Part shown: piece after piece, positions 16,454 to 25,064 of the stretch
Layout: every line of letters starts with the position of its first letter
Position numbering within the stretch: position 1 is the stretch's first letter
Assembly: GCA_903850565.1 (NCBI GenBank)
Contig: CAINLV010000061.1
Coordinates: 1 to 33,491 of the forward strand
Reading direction: 5' to 3'
Origin: an uncultured Actinomycetes bacterium
Lineage (GTDB): Bacteria > Actinomycetota > Actinomycetes > Nanopelagicales > Nanopelagicaceae
DNA length: 33,491 nt
Program-made: the position numbers and the translations under genes
The notes under the pieces: generated by a model
The model's input: the letters and a program-made list of their open reading frames with translations, nothing else
What the model was told of the DNA's origin: nothing
The model's database searches: none

Positions 16454-17284
16454 TTACTGTCCAACTCGGAATCGGTGGAAGGCCGACACGGCTGTTTTCG
16501 CCTCATCCAAGATTTGCTGAACCGTCTTCTTTGCATCTTTAGCGAAGGATTGCTCAATCAAGCTAACTTCCTTCACAAAACCCGTTACGCGACCTTCAAC
16601 AATTTTGGCGATGGAAGCTTCTGGCTTGCCTTCATTGCGGGCGGTCTCTTCGGCGATGCGTCGTTCGTTCTCAATTTGTTCGGCAGGAATATCTTCGCGG
16701 CGAACCCACTGTGGAGCAAAGGCGGCGATGTGCTGAGCAATATCTTTGCCAGCTTCCATTGCCTCATTTGCTAGTTGAACAAGAACGCCAACCTGAGGAG
16801 GTAGGTCAGGGCTGGTGCGGTGCAAGTACAACGAAACTGGAGAGCCTTGAAGTACGGCAATTTTGCGGAGTTCAATCTTCTCTCCCAAAGTTGCATTGGC
16901 TTCATCGACAGCGCTTTGAACCGTTTTGCCATTAGGCAAAGTCGAAGCCAAGAACGCTGCTAGATCACCAATCTTGCTGGTTGCTAAGTGGTCAAGGAGT
17001 TCGTTCGCTACAACCTGGAAGCGGTCACCTTTTGCAACAAAGTCAGTCTCACAGTTGAGCTCCAACATGACGCCAAGATCGCCTTCAGCTTTAGCAAGAA
17101 CCAAACCGTTGGAGGTCGTGCGACCTTCGCGCTTGGTAACACCCTTGAGGCCTTTAACTCGAATGAGTTCGACGGCTTTATCAAAATCGCCTTCGGCTTC
17201 ATCAAGAGCCTTCTTGCAATCCAACATTCCGGCGGCAGTTGCCTCGCGGAGTTTCTTTACATCTTCGGCAGTATATGCAGCCAC
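16454..17284 (-). CDS. tsf: Elongation factor Ts
   Basis: Nucleotide exchange factor for EF-Tu, 276 residues. The N-terminal UBA-like module is VKKLREATAAGMLDCKKALDEA, followed by the exchange-core motif ETDFVAKGDRF near residue 80 and the dimer-like core domains. The start is GTG at 17284; its Shine-Dalgarno GGAG lies in the last codons of rpsB, about ten bases upstream, and only five bases separate the genes. Together with rpsB it forms the classic ribosomal protein S2-EF-Ts pair. Confidence 0.97.
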   Translation of the reverse strand: MAAYTAEDVKKLREATAAGMLDCKKALDEAEGDFDKAVELIRVKGLKGVTKREGRTTSNGLVLAKAEGDLGVMLELNCETDFVAKGDRFQVVANELLDHLATSKIGDLAAFLASTLPNGKTVQSAVDEANATLGEKIELRKIAVLQGSPVSLYLHRTSPDLPPQVGVLVQLANEAMEAGKDIAQHIAAFAPQWVRREDIPAEQIENERRIAEETARNEGKPEASIAKIVEGRVTGFVKEVSLIEQSFAKDAKKTVQQILDEAKTAVSAFHRFRVGQ

Positions 17285-17289
17285 TTTAT

Positions 17290-18168
17290 TTATTCTCCAA
17301 TTTTTTCTGGCGCAACTTCTTCTGTTGCAGGGGTTTCAACTACGGGTGCTTCAACTACTGCGGCAGCTTCGGCAGGGGCAGCATCGGCAGGCACAGCGAT
17401 GAGTTCTTTCTCCCAATCCGACAGTGGTTCCGCGGCAGCCGCAGGCTTAGCAATACCTTGATCGGAAGCAGCGGCAGCATTTGCTGAACGAGCAGCAAGG
17501 CCGGCAACTGCAGCGTCAGTGATAACGCGAGTCAAAAGTGCAATGGATCGAATTGCATCGTCATTGCCTGGAATCTTGTAATCAACTTCATCAGGATCGC
17601 AGTTTGTATCCAAAATTGCTACAACTGGAATTCCTAGCTTGTGCGCTTCGGCAACTGCAAGGTGTTCCTTCTTGGTATCGACTACCCAGATTGCAGAAGG
17701 CAACTTGGTCATGTTTCGGATACCTTCGAGGTTCTTGGTGAGTTTTTCGCGCTCACGACGAAGTACTAACAATTCCTTCTTCGTCAAAAGTTGATCGTTT
17801 GAAGACTCAAGAAGTTCCAACTCTTTCAAACGCAAAATTCGCTTGTACACGGTTGGGAAGTTGGTCAGCATGCCACCCAACCAACGCTCAGTCACATAAG
17901 GCATTCCGACTCGAGCCGATTGTTGCTTGATTGGTTCGTGAGCTTGCTTCTTAGTTCCGACGAACAAGATATGTCCGCCCTTTGCAACTGTGTCTTGAAT
18001 GAAGTTATAAGCACTATCAATCAAGGCAAGAGATTGCTGAATATCAATAATGTAGATGCCATTGCGCTCGGCAAAAATAAAGCGCTTCATCTTTGGATTC
18101 CATCGACGAGTCTGATGTCCGAAATGGACACCGCTGTCGAGAAGTTCTCGCATTGTTACAACCGCCAT
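17290..18168 (-). CDS. rpsB: 30S ribosomal protein S2
   Basis: Ribosomal protein of 292 residues. [22 protein letters not shown] at the start, [23 protein letters not shown] and NTNCDP-like [19 protein letters not shown] are canonical S2 blocks. The start ATG 18168 has AAGGAG nine bases upstream; the longer in-frame reading to 18261 adds residues unlike S2 and is rejected. Compared with about 241 residues in E. coli, the protein carries roughly 50 extra C-terminal residues rich in Ala, Glu, Pro and Val ([19 protein letters not shown]). Such acidic low-complexity tails are common on actinobacterial S2. It is first in the tsf-pyrH-frr-cdsA-rlmN operon. Confidence 0.97.
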   Translation of the reverse strand: MAVVTMRELLDSGVHFGHQTRRWNPKMKRFIFAERNGIYIIDIQQSLALIDSAYNFIQDTVAKGGHILFVGTKKQAHEPIKQQSARVGMPYVTERWLGGMLTNFPTVYKRILRLKELELLESSNDQLLTKKELLVLRREREKLTKNLEGIRNMTKLPSAIWVVDTKKEHLAVAEAHKLGIPVVAILDTNCDPDEVDYKIPGNDDAIRSIALLTRVITDAAVAGLAARSANAAAASDQGIAKPAAAAEPLSDWEKELIAVPADAAPAEAAAVVEAPVVETPATEEVAPEKIGE

Positions 18169-18447
18169 GGCGGCACACTCCTTCTTTTGCGCGCACGGGT
18201 TAGCGAGCGCACACTCGGTTGATGACCCAACAATTTGTTTAGGTCCCTGGTGTCTAGTCACCGAACCAACCGAAGTTGGACCGAAATGGTTACCCGATAA
18301 TGGATCGTCGGGTTAGACACGCGAAGTCACCTGCCCTTGCCGGGCTGGTGCTGGGATAAGTCTAACTGACCGCGCGCCCGCTACTGACCGAAAAGCTGCG
18401 GCCGGGAGCTGGAGTGAAATCATGGAATTCTGTCCTAAACTACCGCC
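18169..18447 (-). promoter_or_regulatory. Divergent region: structured rpsB leader and promoter area
   Basis: Some 279 bases separate rpsB from the divergent glycosidase gene. Read as rpsB mRNA, it contains a hairpin CCAAC-UUCG-GUUGG (18266-18279), with outer imperfect pairing after one U/U mismatch, and an inverted repeat ACCCGA/TCGGGT (18292-18297 and 18308-18313). A UUCG tetraloop is exceptionally stable in RNA. S2 leaders of other bacteria are autoregulatory, so these could form an S2-binding element, but no match to a known motif can be claimed. A convincing -35/-10 pair for rpsB was not identified. Confidence 0.45.
18436..18441 (+). promoter_or_regulatory. Candidate -10 box for the GH3 gene, implying a leaderless transcript
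   Basis: TAAACT (fits the actinobacterial TAnnnT pattern) ends six bases before the ATG at 18448, the same geometry as at lysR. The six bases in between (ACCGCC) contain no Shine-Dalgarno. No clear -35 is seen (AGTGAA at the 17-base spacing). Transcription starting at the ATG is therefore plausible but unproven. Confidence 0.4.
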
Positions 18448-20691
18448 ATGAAAGCGCTCTCACCGTATAAAAACCCGGACCTTTCCATCTCCGAACGGAT
18501 CGCCGATTTGCTCGGACAGATGACGGTGGCCGAAAAAGTGGGACAGATGCTCCAGTTGGATGCCCAAAATGACGTTACCGATCTCATCTGGAATGTCCAC
18601 GTCGGCTCGATCTTGCATACCTCTCCGGCAGATATGGTGTTAGCGGCAGAAGTCGTTTCGCGGACTCGACTCCAAATTCCGCTCCTGACCGCCGATGATT
18701 GCATTCACGGCCACTCTTTTTGGCCAGGGGCGACCATTTTCCCAACCCAATTGAGCATGGCTTCCTCGTGGGATCCGGAATTGGTCGAAAAAGTCGCCCG
18801 AGTCACCGCTATTGAAGTTGCTGCCACCGGCTTGCATTGGACCTTCTCCCCCGTGCTCTGTATCTCTCGAGATCTGCGCTGGGGTCGGGTTGGCGAAACC
18901 TTTGGCGAGGACCCAAAGTTGATTGGCGATCTTGGCGTGGCAATGGTCAAGGGATATCAAGGTGAAGGTCTAGATGACACCACCGCAATCTTGGCCTGCG
19001 CCAAACACTTCGTGGGATATTCCGAGACCCAGGGCGGCCGAGACGCCACCGAAGCCGATTTAAGCCCGCGCAAACTCCGTTCGTGGTTCCTTCCACCCTT
19101 CGAGCGAGCCGCACAGGCTGGCTGTCGGACTTTCATGTTGGGATATCAGTCCATAGATGGTGTGCCGATTACCACCAACGAATGGCTCCTCACCGATGTC
19201 CTTCGGGGCGAATGGAATTTCACCGGAACCCTGGTAACCGATTGGGACAATGTCGGTCGAATGGTCTGGGGTCAGAAGATTCAACCAGATCAAGCCCATG
19301 CCGCTGCCGCTGCCGTGAAGGCTGGCAACGATTTAGTCATGGCAACTCCAGTATTTTTTGAAGGTGCTCAGGAGGCAGTCCGAACTGGACTTCTTCTTGA
19401 ATCCGACCTCGACAAAGCGGTAAGCCGTATCTTGAGACTTAAATTTGAAATGGGCTTATTTGAAAATCCGCGACTTCCCGATTCTGCTATTCAAAAGAAT
19501 GTTATTGGCATTGCCGAACATGGCGAGATCAATTTAGATATCGCCCGAAAGTCGATAACACTTTTGAAAAATGACGGCCTTCTGCCGCTGCCAAAAGCAA
19601 TTCGCAAGATTGCAGTTGTGGGGCCAAATGCAGACGACCAACATTCACAATTAGGTGATTGGGCTGGCGCCTCTGGTCAGGTTGCCTGGATGAAGGATGG
19701 CAATCCGCGCGAACTCACACAGACCGTTCTAGATGGAATTCGAGCGATCGCTGGGGATGGCTGCCAGATTGAATACGCACTGGGTGCTCGAATTGCAGAA
19801 CTCACCGAAGATCCCGAAGGCGACTTATTCGAAGATGGACAACCTCGGCCATGGATTTCATCGCCAGCACCAGTTGATGAAATTCTGCTTGCCGAAGCTG
19901 TACAAGCGGCATCAGATGCCGATGTCGCAATCTGTGTAGTCGGAGACATGATTGCACTCAATGGCGAAGGTCGTTCTACGGCGACGCTAGAACTCTTCGG
20001 CGCGCAAATTGCTTTACTCGATGCCATTGCAGCCACCGGAACCCCAATGATCGTGGTTCTCATTTCTTCTAAACCATTAGCCCTTCCAGAATCGGCGCTT
20101 AGAGCTGCCGCCATTGTGAATGCCTTTAATCCAGGCATGAAGGGTGGCTTAGCAATAGCCGAACTTCTCTTCGGTGATATTGAGCCCAGCGGACGATTGC
20201 CTATATCTTTTGCTCGCCATGCTGGGCAGTTGCCGGTTTTCTACAATGAAATGCCTGGTCAACACGGCCACCGATATGCGGATTTAACACAAGATCCACT
20301 CTTCGCATTTGGCGAAGGATTGTCATACACAAATATTCACTACTCTGATTTAACGATGTCGAAAGATTCCTACGCACTTTCTGAGAACATCACCGCGCAA
20401 GTAACTTTGACTAATACCGGCCAGCGACCTGCACTGGAGACTGTGCAGCTATACATTCACGATGAGGTCACCAGCGTTACCTGGGCAACTAAAGAACTAA
20501 AGGCTTACCAACAAGTATGGATTGAAGCCGGTCAATCACTGACAATTGAGTTGACACTGCCAGTTTCTGAATGTTCGCTCGTCAACGCCAAAGGCGAAAG
20601 AGTTGTTGAACTTGGAATGTTTACTGTGATGGTAGGCAAGAGTTCAAGGGACCGCGATCTACTGAAAACTAGGTTTTCAGTAGTCGGGTGA
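18448..20691 (+). CDS. Glycoside hydrolase family 3 beta-glycosidase (beta-glucosidase/xylosidase type)
   Basis: Retaining exo-glycosidase of 747 residues with the full three-part GH3 layout: N-terminal TIM-barrel (about 15-330), alpha/beta GH3-C domain (about 370-600) and a C-terminal fibronectin-III-like domain (about 640-745). The nucleophile is Asp265 in LVTDWDNV. A likely acid/base is Glu507 in LNGEGRSTATLEL. Substrate-binding blocks LACAKHFVGYSETQGGRDATE-like sequence and GRVGETFGEDP are present. There is no signal peptide, so it should act in the cytoplasm on imported oligosaccharides. Exact sugar (glucose, xylose or other) cannot be read. It is monocistronic, divergent from rpsB and convergent with a TetR gene. 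Together the two break up the usual xerC-rpsB neighbourhood. Confidence 0.93.
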   Translation: MKALSPYKNPDLSISERIADLLGQMTVAEKVGQMLQLDAQNDVTDLIWNVHVGSILHTSPADMVLAAEVVSRTRLQIPLLTADDCIHGHSFWPGATIFPTQLSMASSWDPELVEKVARVTAIEVAATGLHWTFSPVLCISRDLRWGRVGETFGEDPKLIGDLGVAMVKGYQGEGLDDTTAILACAKHFVGYSETQGGRDATEADLSPRKLRSWFLPPFERAAQAGCRTFMLGYQSIDGVPITTNEWLLTDVLRGEWNFTGTLVTDWDNVGRMVWGQKIQPDQAHAAAAAVKAGNDLVMATPVFFEGAQEAVRTGLLLESDLDKAVSRILRLKFEMGLFENPRLPDSAIQKNVIGIAEHGEINLDIARKSITLLKNDGLLPLPKAIRKIAVVGPNADDQHSQLGDWAGASGQVAWMKDGNPRELTQTVLDGIRAIAGDGCQIEYALGARIAELTEDPEGDLFEDGQPRPWISSPAPVDEILLAEAVQAASDADVAICVVGDMIALNGEGRSTATLELFGAQIALLDAIAATGTPMIVVLISSKPLALPESALRAAAIVNAFNPGMKGGLAIAELLFGDIEPSGRLPISFARHAGQLPVFYNEMPGQHGHRYADLTQDPLFAFGEGLSYTNIHYSDLTMSKDSYALSENITAQVTLTNTGQRPALETVQLYIHDEVTSVTWATKELKAYQQVWIEAGQSLTIELTLPVSECSLVNAKGERVVELGMFTVMVGKSSRDRDLLKTRFSVVG
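20659..20683. terminator. Perfect hairpin at the 3' end of the GH3 gene
   Basis: CTACTGAAAAC (20659-20669) and GTTTTCAGTAG (20673-20683) form a perfect 11-bp stem with a three-base loop, covering the last GH3 codons before the TGA at 20689-20691. No T-tract follows on either strand. A weaker second stem CGCCA/TGGCG (20696-20711) follows in the 28-base gap. Given the convergent tetR, a bidirectional terminator or RNA 3'-end stabiliser is the likeliest role. Confidence 0.5.
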
Positions 20692-20719
20692 TCCCCGCCA
20701 ACAGGATGGCGAGAAGTTC

Positions 20720-21331
20720 TTAGTTTGCGAAGAAAATATTGTCGACCATTTGCTCAACTAGGTCTTTCCAATTTCGTTGACTCAACTGGGTCTCTTGAAG
20801 TTGATCCACAATCAAACCAAATTCCAATGATTGAATAATGATGGAAGCGGAACGAGGATCCATTTCAGTACGAGTCCAACCCTTTACAGCGCATACGCCG
20901 AAGAGTTCGATCCATAGTTCATTGAGACGATCCTGCTGTGCCAAGAGTTTGGTGCGCAACCGAGCATTGTTGCTAGCTTGCGTAAAGATCGAAGAATAAT
21001 GAAAAGTCGAGGAAGTGAACTTGTGCGAGATTTGTCGCTGAACGGCTTCGATCATTTGAGTACGAGCTACTTCGCGATCAGGAATACTCTTAAAGAAGGT
21101 AACTAGCTCGCCGCACATTTGATCTACAAAGAGTGAAAATCTTTGGATTTCGGCGGTCTCAACTAGGTCCGAGTAATCCTCAAAGAAGTGATACATAGAG
21201 CCTTTAGAGATACCGGAAACTTCCAAGACCTGATCAGATGTTGGAGTCTCGTCATTTTTTTCCATTAATGCAATGGTGCAATCCATCAGCGCCTGTGCTG
21301 TTGGGTGAATAACATCTTTACGCTTTACCAT
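20720..21331 (-). CDS. TetR-family transcriptional regulator
   Basis: Transcription factor of 203 residues from ATG 21331. The N-terminal helix-turn-helix is recognisable: HPTAQALMDCTIALMEK, then SDQVLEVSGISKGSMYHFFE around residues 30-50 and the following DLVETAE. The remaining helical domain would bind an unidentified ligand. The start is uncertain: in-frame GTG codons at 21343 and 21364 would add 4 or 11 residues, and AAGGGA is only three bases before the 21343 GTG but 15 before the ATG. A run of ten A (21340-21331) separates these options. It converges with the GH3 gene and follows xerC by more than 100 bases; control of itself and possibly the glycosidase is inference. Confidence 0.9.
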   Translation of the reverse strand: MVKRKDVIHPTAQALMDCTIALMEKNDETPTSDQVLEVSGISKGSMYHFFEDYSDLVETAEIQRFSLFVDQMCGELVTFFKSIPDREVARTQMIEAVQRQISHKFTSSTFHYSSIFTQASNNARLRTKLLAQQDRLNELWIELFGVCAVKGWTRTEMDPRSASIIIQSLEFGLIVDQLQETQLSQRNWKDLVEQMVDNIFFAN

Positions 21332-21371
21332 TTTTTTTTTCACGCGTCCCTTGGTGTTTATCACTCACGCT

Positions 21372-21405
21372 TAGTTAGCATGAAACTCACGATTTGCTAA
21401 CTATA
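21372..21405 (-). promoter_or_regulatory. tetR promoter with candidate autorepression operator
   Basis: TAGTTAGCA (21372-21380) and TGCTAACTA (21395-21403) form a perfect 9-bp inverted repeat with a 14-base centre. On the minus strand TATAGT (21405-21400; five of six matches to TATAAT) overlaps the right arm, placing the start site near 21393 inside the repeat. A dimeric TetR repressor covering its own -10 and start site is a common arrangement. No good -35 was found. Confidence 0.55.
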
Positions 21406-21480
21406 GCCACTAATGCCTGAATATTTAGACAATTTGTAGAAAATTCGCAAACAAACCAAAGGTCTGGGGGCAGGCACTCA

Positions 21481-22380
21481 CTAAGCGCGCGGATGCGCCT
21501 GCTTATATGCCGATTGAAGTCGTTCGGCCGATACATGCGTGTAAATCTGCGTCGTCGCTAACGAAGAGTGGCCCAAGATTTCTTGAACAGACCGAAGATC
21601 TGCGCCACCTTCTAATAAATGAGTTGCCGCAGTGTGGCGCAATCCATGTGGACCCATCCGAGATCCAACTGCGGCCATAGCAATATAGACAACTTCTCGG
21701 ACAGTTCGTTGATCCATTCGATGACCCCGCGAACCAAGAAAAACTGCATTGTCAGAAGTATCTTTGAGCAATTTCGATCTCACGTTCTTAATATAGAAAT
21801 CGAGAGCGCGTTTAGCTGGCAATCCCAATGGAACAACTCTTTCTTTATTTCCTTTACCTAAAACTTGAATTGTGTTGCGGTCGGAATCAATGTCCAACAA
21901 ATTAAGTCCGCATAATTCAGATACTCGTATTCCAGATGCATAGAGAATTTCTACTATTGCAAGATTTCGAAAATTAATGGGAGTGGGTTCTTCGTTTGCC
22001 AACGTTTGCATAGAGAGCATCACTGTATTTGCCTCTGACTCAGTTAATACTTCCGGCAGACTCTTATGTGGCTTTGGGATCGATAACGATGCGCCATAAT
22101 CTTCCCCAATCCATCCTTGTGATGCTGCCCAATATGTGAATGCCCTTATGGAAACTATGCGCCGGGCCAAGGTTGCCCGAGAAGCACCTGTCGTTTGTTG
22201 ATGTGCTAACCACGAGCGAATGTGGGTCAATTTCAAATCGGAAAATTCTTGGATGCCCAACTTTTCTAAATGTTTAAGAAATGATTCTAGATCGCTGACA
22301 TATCCCCTGATGGAATTGTCGGCAAGGTTTCGGACCAACACCAAGTGTTCTTCGTATTGGGCAATCAAACCTTGTGACAT
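21481..22380 (-). CDS. xerC: Tyrosine recombinase XerC/XerD-like
   Basis: Site-specific recombinase of 299 residues, the normal Xer size, which would resolve chromosome dimers at dif with its partner. The SAM-like N-terminal domain covers residues 1-95. The catalytic set is complete: Arg152 (ASGIRVSEL), Lys176 (LGKGNKER), His245 and Arg248 (HGLRH), His271 (LGHSS) and nucleophile Tyr280 (QIYTHV). Sequence alone does not separate XerC from XerD; proximity to the rpsB region favours XerC by analogy with other Actinobacteria. It starts nine bases after cimA without a Shine-Dalgarno, so it appears to be the last gene of the branched-chain amino acid operon. Confidence 0.9.
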   Translation of the reverse strand: MSQGLIAQYEEHLVLVRNLADNSIRGYVSDLESFLKHLEKLGIQEFSDLKLTHIRSWLAHQQTTGASRATLARRIVSIRAFTYWAASQGWIGEDYGASLSIPKPHKSLPEVLTESEANTVMLSMQTLANEEPTPINFRNLAIVEILYASGIRVSELCGLNLLDIDSDRNTIQVLGKGNKERVVPLGLPAKRALDFYIKNVRSKLLKDTSDNAVFLGSRGHRMDQRTVREVVYIAMAAVGSRMGPHGLRHTAATHLLEGGADLRSVQEILGHSSLATTQIYTHVSAERLQSAYKQAHPRA

Positions 22381-22389
22381 AGTTACAGA

Positions 22390-23979
22390 TTACTCAGGTT
22401 TGCGGCCTTGTCTCAGCAAGCCATAGGTCAACGCGTCTTCTAGCGCCATAGCCGACGCGGCGATCACATTTTCATGAACACCAATAGTGCTCCATTCTCC
22501 ATCGCCATCACTTGTCTCCACCAAGACTCTGGTAACTGCTCCAGTTCCCAGTCGGCCTTCCAAAATTCGAACTTTGTAATCAACCAATTCAAGCTTTGAT
22601 AGTTCGGGGTAAATAGTGCTTAACCCCGATCGCATCGCGGTATCGATTGCATTAACCGGACCATTTCCCGTTCCCACGGAGGTAAAAGTTAAATCATTTG
22701 CGCGCAACCGAACGACCGCCTTGGAAGTTATGGAGTCATCTTCAATGCGCTCTACGGTTGTTTCCCAATTTTCAACGGTGAAGAATTTAATGGGATGACC
22801 ATTGATCTCTTCATGAAGAAGTAATTCAAATGACGCATCGGCGGCTTCAAAGGTATAGCCCTGAGATTCCAAATCTTTGACGCGGGCAACTACGCGACTC
22901 ACAACTTCTTTGTCCGAACCCAAATCAACTCCGAGTTCCTGAGATTTCAATTCAATAGATGCTCTGCCGGCCATCTCCGAGACCAACATTCGCATATCGT
23001 TTCCGACAGATTCAGGATCTTCGTGCTGATAGAAAGCCGGATCTACTTTAATTGCACTAGCGTGCAAACCTGCCTTATGGGCAAATGCAGAAACTCCAAC
23101 ATAGGGTTGGCGCGCACTGGGAGATACATTGGTAACTTCGGCTACTGCGTGCGAAATCCGGAATGCTTCCCGAAGTGCGCCCACTGGGAGTACTTGCTGA
23201 TGTTTTTTTAGTTCCAGGTTGGCAATGATGCTTACCAAGTCGGCGTTTCCAGTTCGTTCGCCATATCCATTCAATGTTCCTTGTACATGCGTGGCGCCAG
23301 CAGCTACCGCAGCGAGCGAATTGGCAATGGCGCAACCAGTGTCATTATGACAATGGATCCCCAGGCGAGCTGATGATGCCGTCAGCACTTCATGAACGAT
23401 TTGCGACAGTTCATCGGGCAACATTCCCCCGTTTGTATCGCAGAGAGCAATGACATCTGCCCCAGCTTCCGCAGCGGTGCGAATAACTTCTAAAGCGTAA
23501 GCGCGATTGGACCGGTAGCCATCAAAAAAGTGTTCGGCATCTAAGAAGACTCGTTGTCCGCCAGCGCGCAAGAATTCCACTGACTCTTTAACCATTCGAA
23601 GGTTTTCATCCAAATTTGTTTTTAAAGCCAGATCGACATGACGGTCATGACTTTTTGCAACAAGCGTTACAACTGGGGCTTGCGAGTCCTGCAATGCCCG
23701 AAGCAAGAGGTCATCAGCGGCCTTAACATTGGGCCGGCGCGTTGCCCCAAAAGCCACAAAGGTGGCGTTCTTAAAGGTGATTTCTTCGTGGACCCGCCTA
23801 AAAAATTCGGTATCTTTGGGATTTGCTCCAGGCCAGCCGCCTTCAATAAATCCAACACCAAGGTCATCCAAATGGCGAGCAATAGCCAACTTGTCATGAA
23901 CTGAAAGATTTAGCCCTTCTTGTTGGGCGCCATCTCGCAATGTGGTGTCATAAATGTGAAAGGCATCGGAGATACTCAT
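22390..23979 (-). CDS. cimA: (R)-citramalate synthase
   Basis: Enzyme of 529 residues of the isopropylmalate/homocitrate/citramalate synthase family. It condenses pyruvate and acetyl-CoA to citramalate, the threonine-independent route to 2-oxobutyrate and isoleucine. DTTLRDGAQQEG, with its metal-binding aspartate, starts the TIM barrel; LGIHCHNDTG carries the metal-binding His pair; GYGERTGNADL follows. The C-terminal regulatory domain (about 400-529) resembles LeuA-type feedback domains. The sequence FIEGGWPGANPKDTEFF is typical of the long CimA type rather than LeuA. The ATG shares one base with the ilvE stop. Its position after leuB is apt because LeuB also serves the citramalate pathway. 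Confidence 0.92.
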   Translation of the reverse strand: MSISDAFHIYDTTLRDGAQQEGLNLSVHDKLAIARHLDDLGVGFIEGGWPGANPKDTEFFRRVHEEITFKNATFVAFGATRRPNVKAADDLLLRALQDSQAPVVTLVAKSHDRHVDLALKTNLDENLRMVKESVEFLRAGGQRVFLDAEHFFDGYRSNRAYALEVIRTAAEAGADVIALCDTNGGMLPDELSQIVHEVLTASSARLGIHCHNDTGCAIANSLAAVAAGATHVQGTLNGYGERTGNADLVSIIANLELKKHQQVLPVGALREAFRISHAVAEVTNVSPSARQPYVGVSAFAHKAGLHASAIKVDPAFYQHEDPESVGNDMRMLVSEMAGRASIELKSQELGVDLGSDKEVVSRVVARVKDLESQGYTFEAADASFELLLHEEINGHPIKFFTVENWETTVERIEDDSITSKAVVRLRANDLTFTSVGTGNGPVNAIDTAMRSGLSTIYPELSKLELVDYKVRILEGRLGTGAVTRVLVETSDGDGEWSTIGVHENVIAASAMALEDALTYGLLRQGRKPE

Positions 23980-25064
23980 CAGCAGACTCGAACATTCCAG
24001 CCATGCTTGTCTTCAATGATTCCGTGCTGAATACCCAAAAGATGTTCGCGAATTTGCAAAGTTATCTTCCCAGGATTTCCATCAGCAGTCTGCCAAGTAC
24101 CCATCGAACTCTTGGCCATTCCAACTGCAGTAATGACCGCAGCGGTACCGCAAGCGAAGATTTCAGTGATCTCCCCCGATGCAACGCCATCGCGCCAATC
24201 GTCCACGGAAAGCATTACCTCTTCAACTTTGTAACCTAGATCCGCCGCGACAGTCAAAATGGAATCGCGAGTAATTCCCGGCAGCAATGTGCCCGTCAAT
24301 TTAGGCGTAACTACCGTCGCATCGGCACCAGAACCTTTAATAAAGTAAAGATTCATTCCGCCCATTTCTTCAACCCACTTGCGTTCGACGGCATCTAACC
24401 AAACAACTTGGTCACAGCCTTCTAGTGCAGCAGCTTTTTGGGCAACAAGAGAGGCGGCATAATTTCCGCCACATTTGGCTTCACCAGTTCCTCCAGGAGC
24501 TGCGCGAACATATTCAGTAGAAATCCACACAGTGACTGCATTGGCAACGTTGAAATATGCAGAGGCGGGAGTGGCTATCAGCAAATAGGTCGCCTTATTG
24601 GAAGGACGAACTCCTAAGCCCACTTCAGTGGCAATCATGAAGGGGCGAATGTATAGAGATTCCCCAACTTTTGCCGGAGTCCAGGCTCGGTCCTGACGAA
24701 CCAATGCCATAACCGTTTCGGTGAATGCGCCATCTGGCATTTCTGGAAGCGCTAGCCGAGCTGCGCTTCGATTAAAGCGAGCGGCATTAGCCTCCGGGCG
24801 AAATAAACTAATTCCACCATCTGGCTGGGAATATGCCTTTAGACCTTCAAAGATTTCTTGACCATAGTGGAATACCGCAGTCGCTGGATCAAGAGAAATC
24901 GGGCCATATGCCTGCAACTGCGCGTCCTGCCAACCATCTGCTTCACTCCATTGCGCTATCACCATATTGTCGGTGTAGAACTTTCCAAAGCCTGAGGCAT
25001 TGACCATTACTTCACGATCAGCATCGGGAACTGGATTGGCATTTGGTTGAGAGATGACTTTCAT
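23979..25064 (-). CDS. ilvE: Branched-chain amino acid aminotransferase
   Basis: Class IV PLP-dependent transaminase of 361 residues, the long form also seen in mycobacteria and eukaryotes. It interconverts Leu, Ile and Val with their 2-oxo acids, using glutamate. [23 protein letters not shown] and [14 protein letters not shown] are visible, with the Schiff-base lysine at residue 197. The ATG at 25064 overlaps the leuB stop in ATGA, and the stop overlaps cimA. It performs the last step for all three pathways encoded around it. Confidence 0.95.
   Translation of the reverse strand: MKVISQPNANPVPDADREVMVNASGFGKFYTDNMVIAQWSEADGWQDAQLQAYGPISLDPATAVFHYGQEIFEGLKAYSQPDGGISLFRPEANAARFNRSAARLALPEMPDGAFTETVMALVRQDRAWTPAKVGESLYIRPFMIATEVGLGVRPSNKATYLLIATPASAYFNVANAVTVWISTEYVRAAPGGTGEAKCGGNYAASLVAQKAAALEGCDQVVWLDAVERKWVEEMGGMNLYFIKGSGADATVVTPKLTGTLLPGITRDSILTVAADLGYKVEEVMLSVDDWRDGVASGEITEIFACGTAAVITAVGMAKSSMGTWQTADGNPGKITLQIREHLLGIQHGIIEDKHGWNVRVC

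Noticed and set aside
16926-17461. Two plus-strand frames of about 157 residues opposite tsf and rpsB
   Set aside because: Antisense shadows of essential conserved genes; their Ala/Ser-rich composition mirrors the opposite strand.
17290-18261. Long reading of rpsB starting at 18261
   Set aside because: The added 31 residues do not resemble S2, whereas ATG 18168 has AAGGAG nine bases upstream and the canonical N-terminus.
19677-20138. 153-residue minus-strand frame opposite the GH3 gene
   Set aside because: Ser/Ala-rich shadow with no domain, no ribosome site and no independent promoter.
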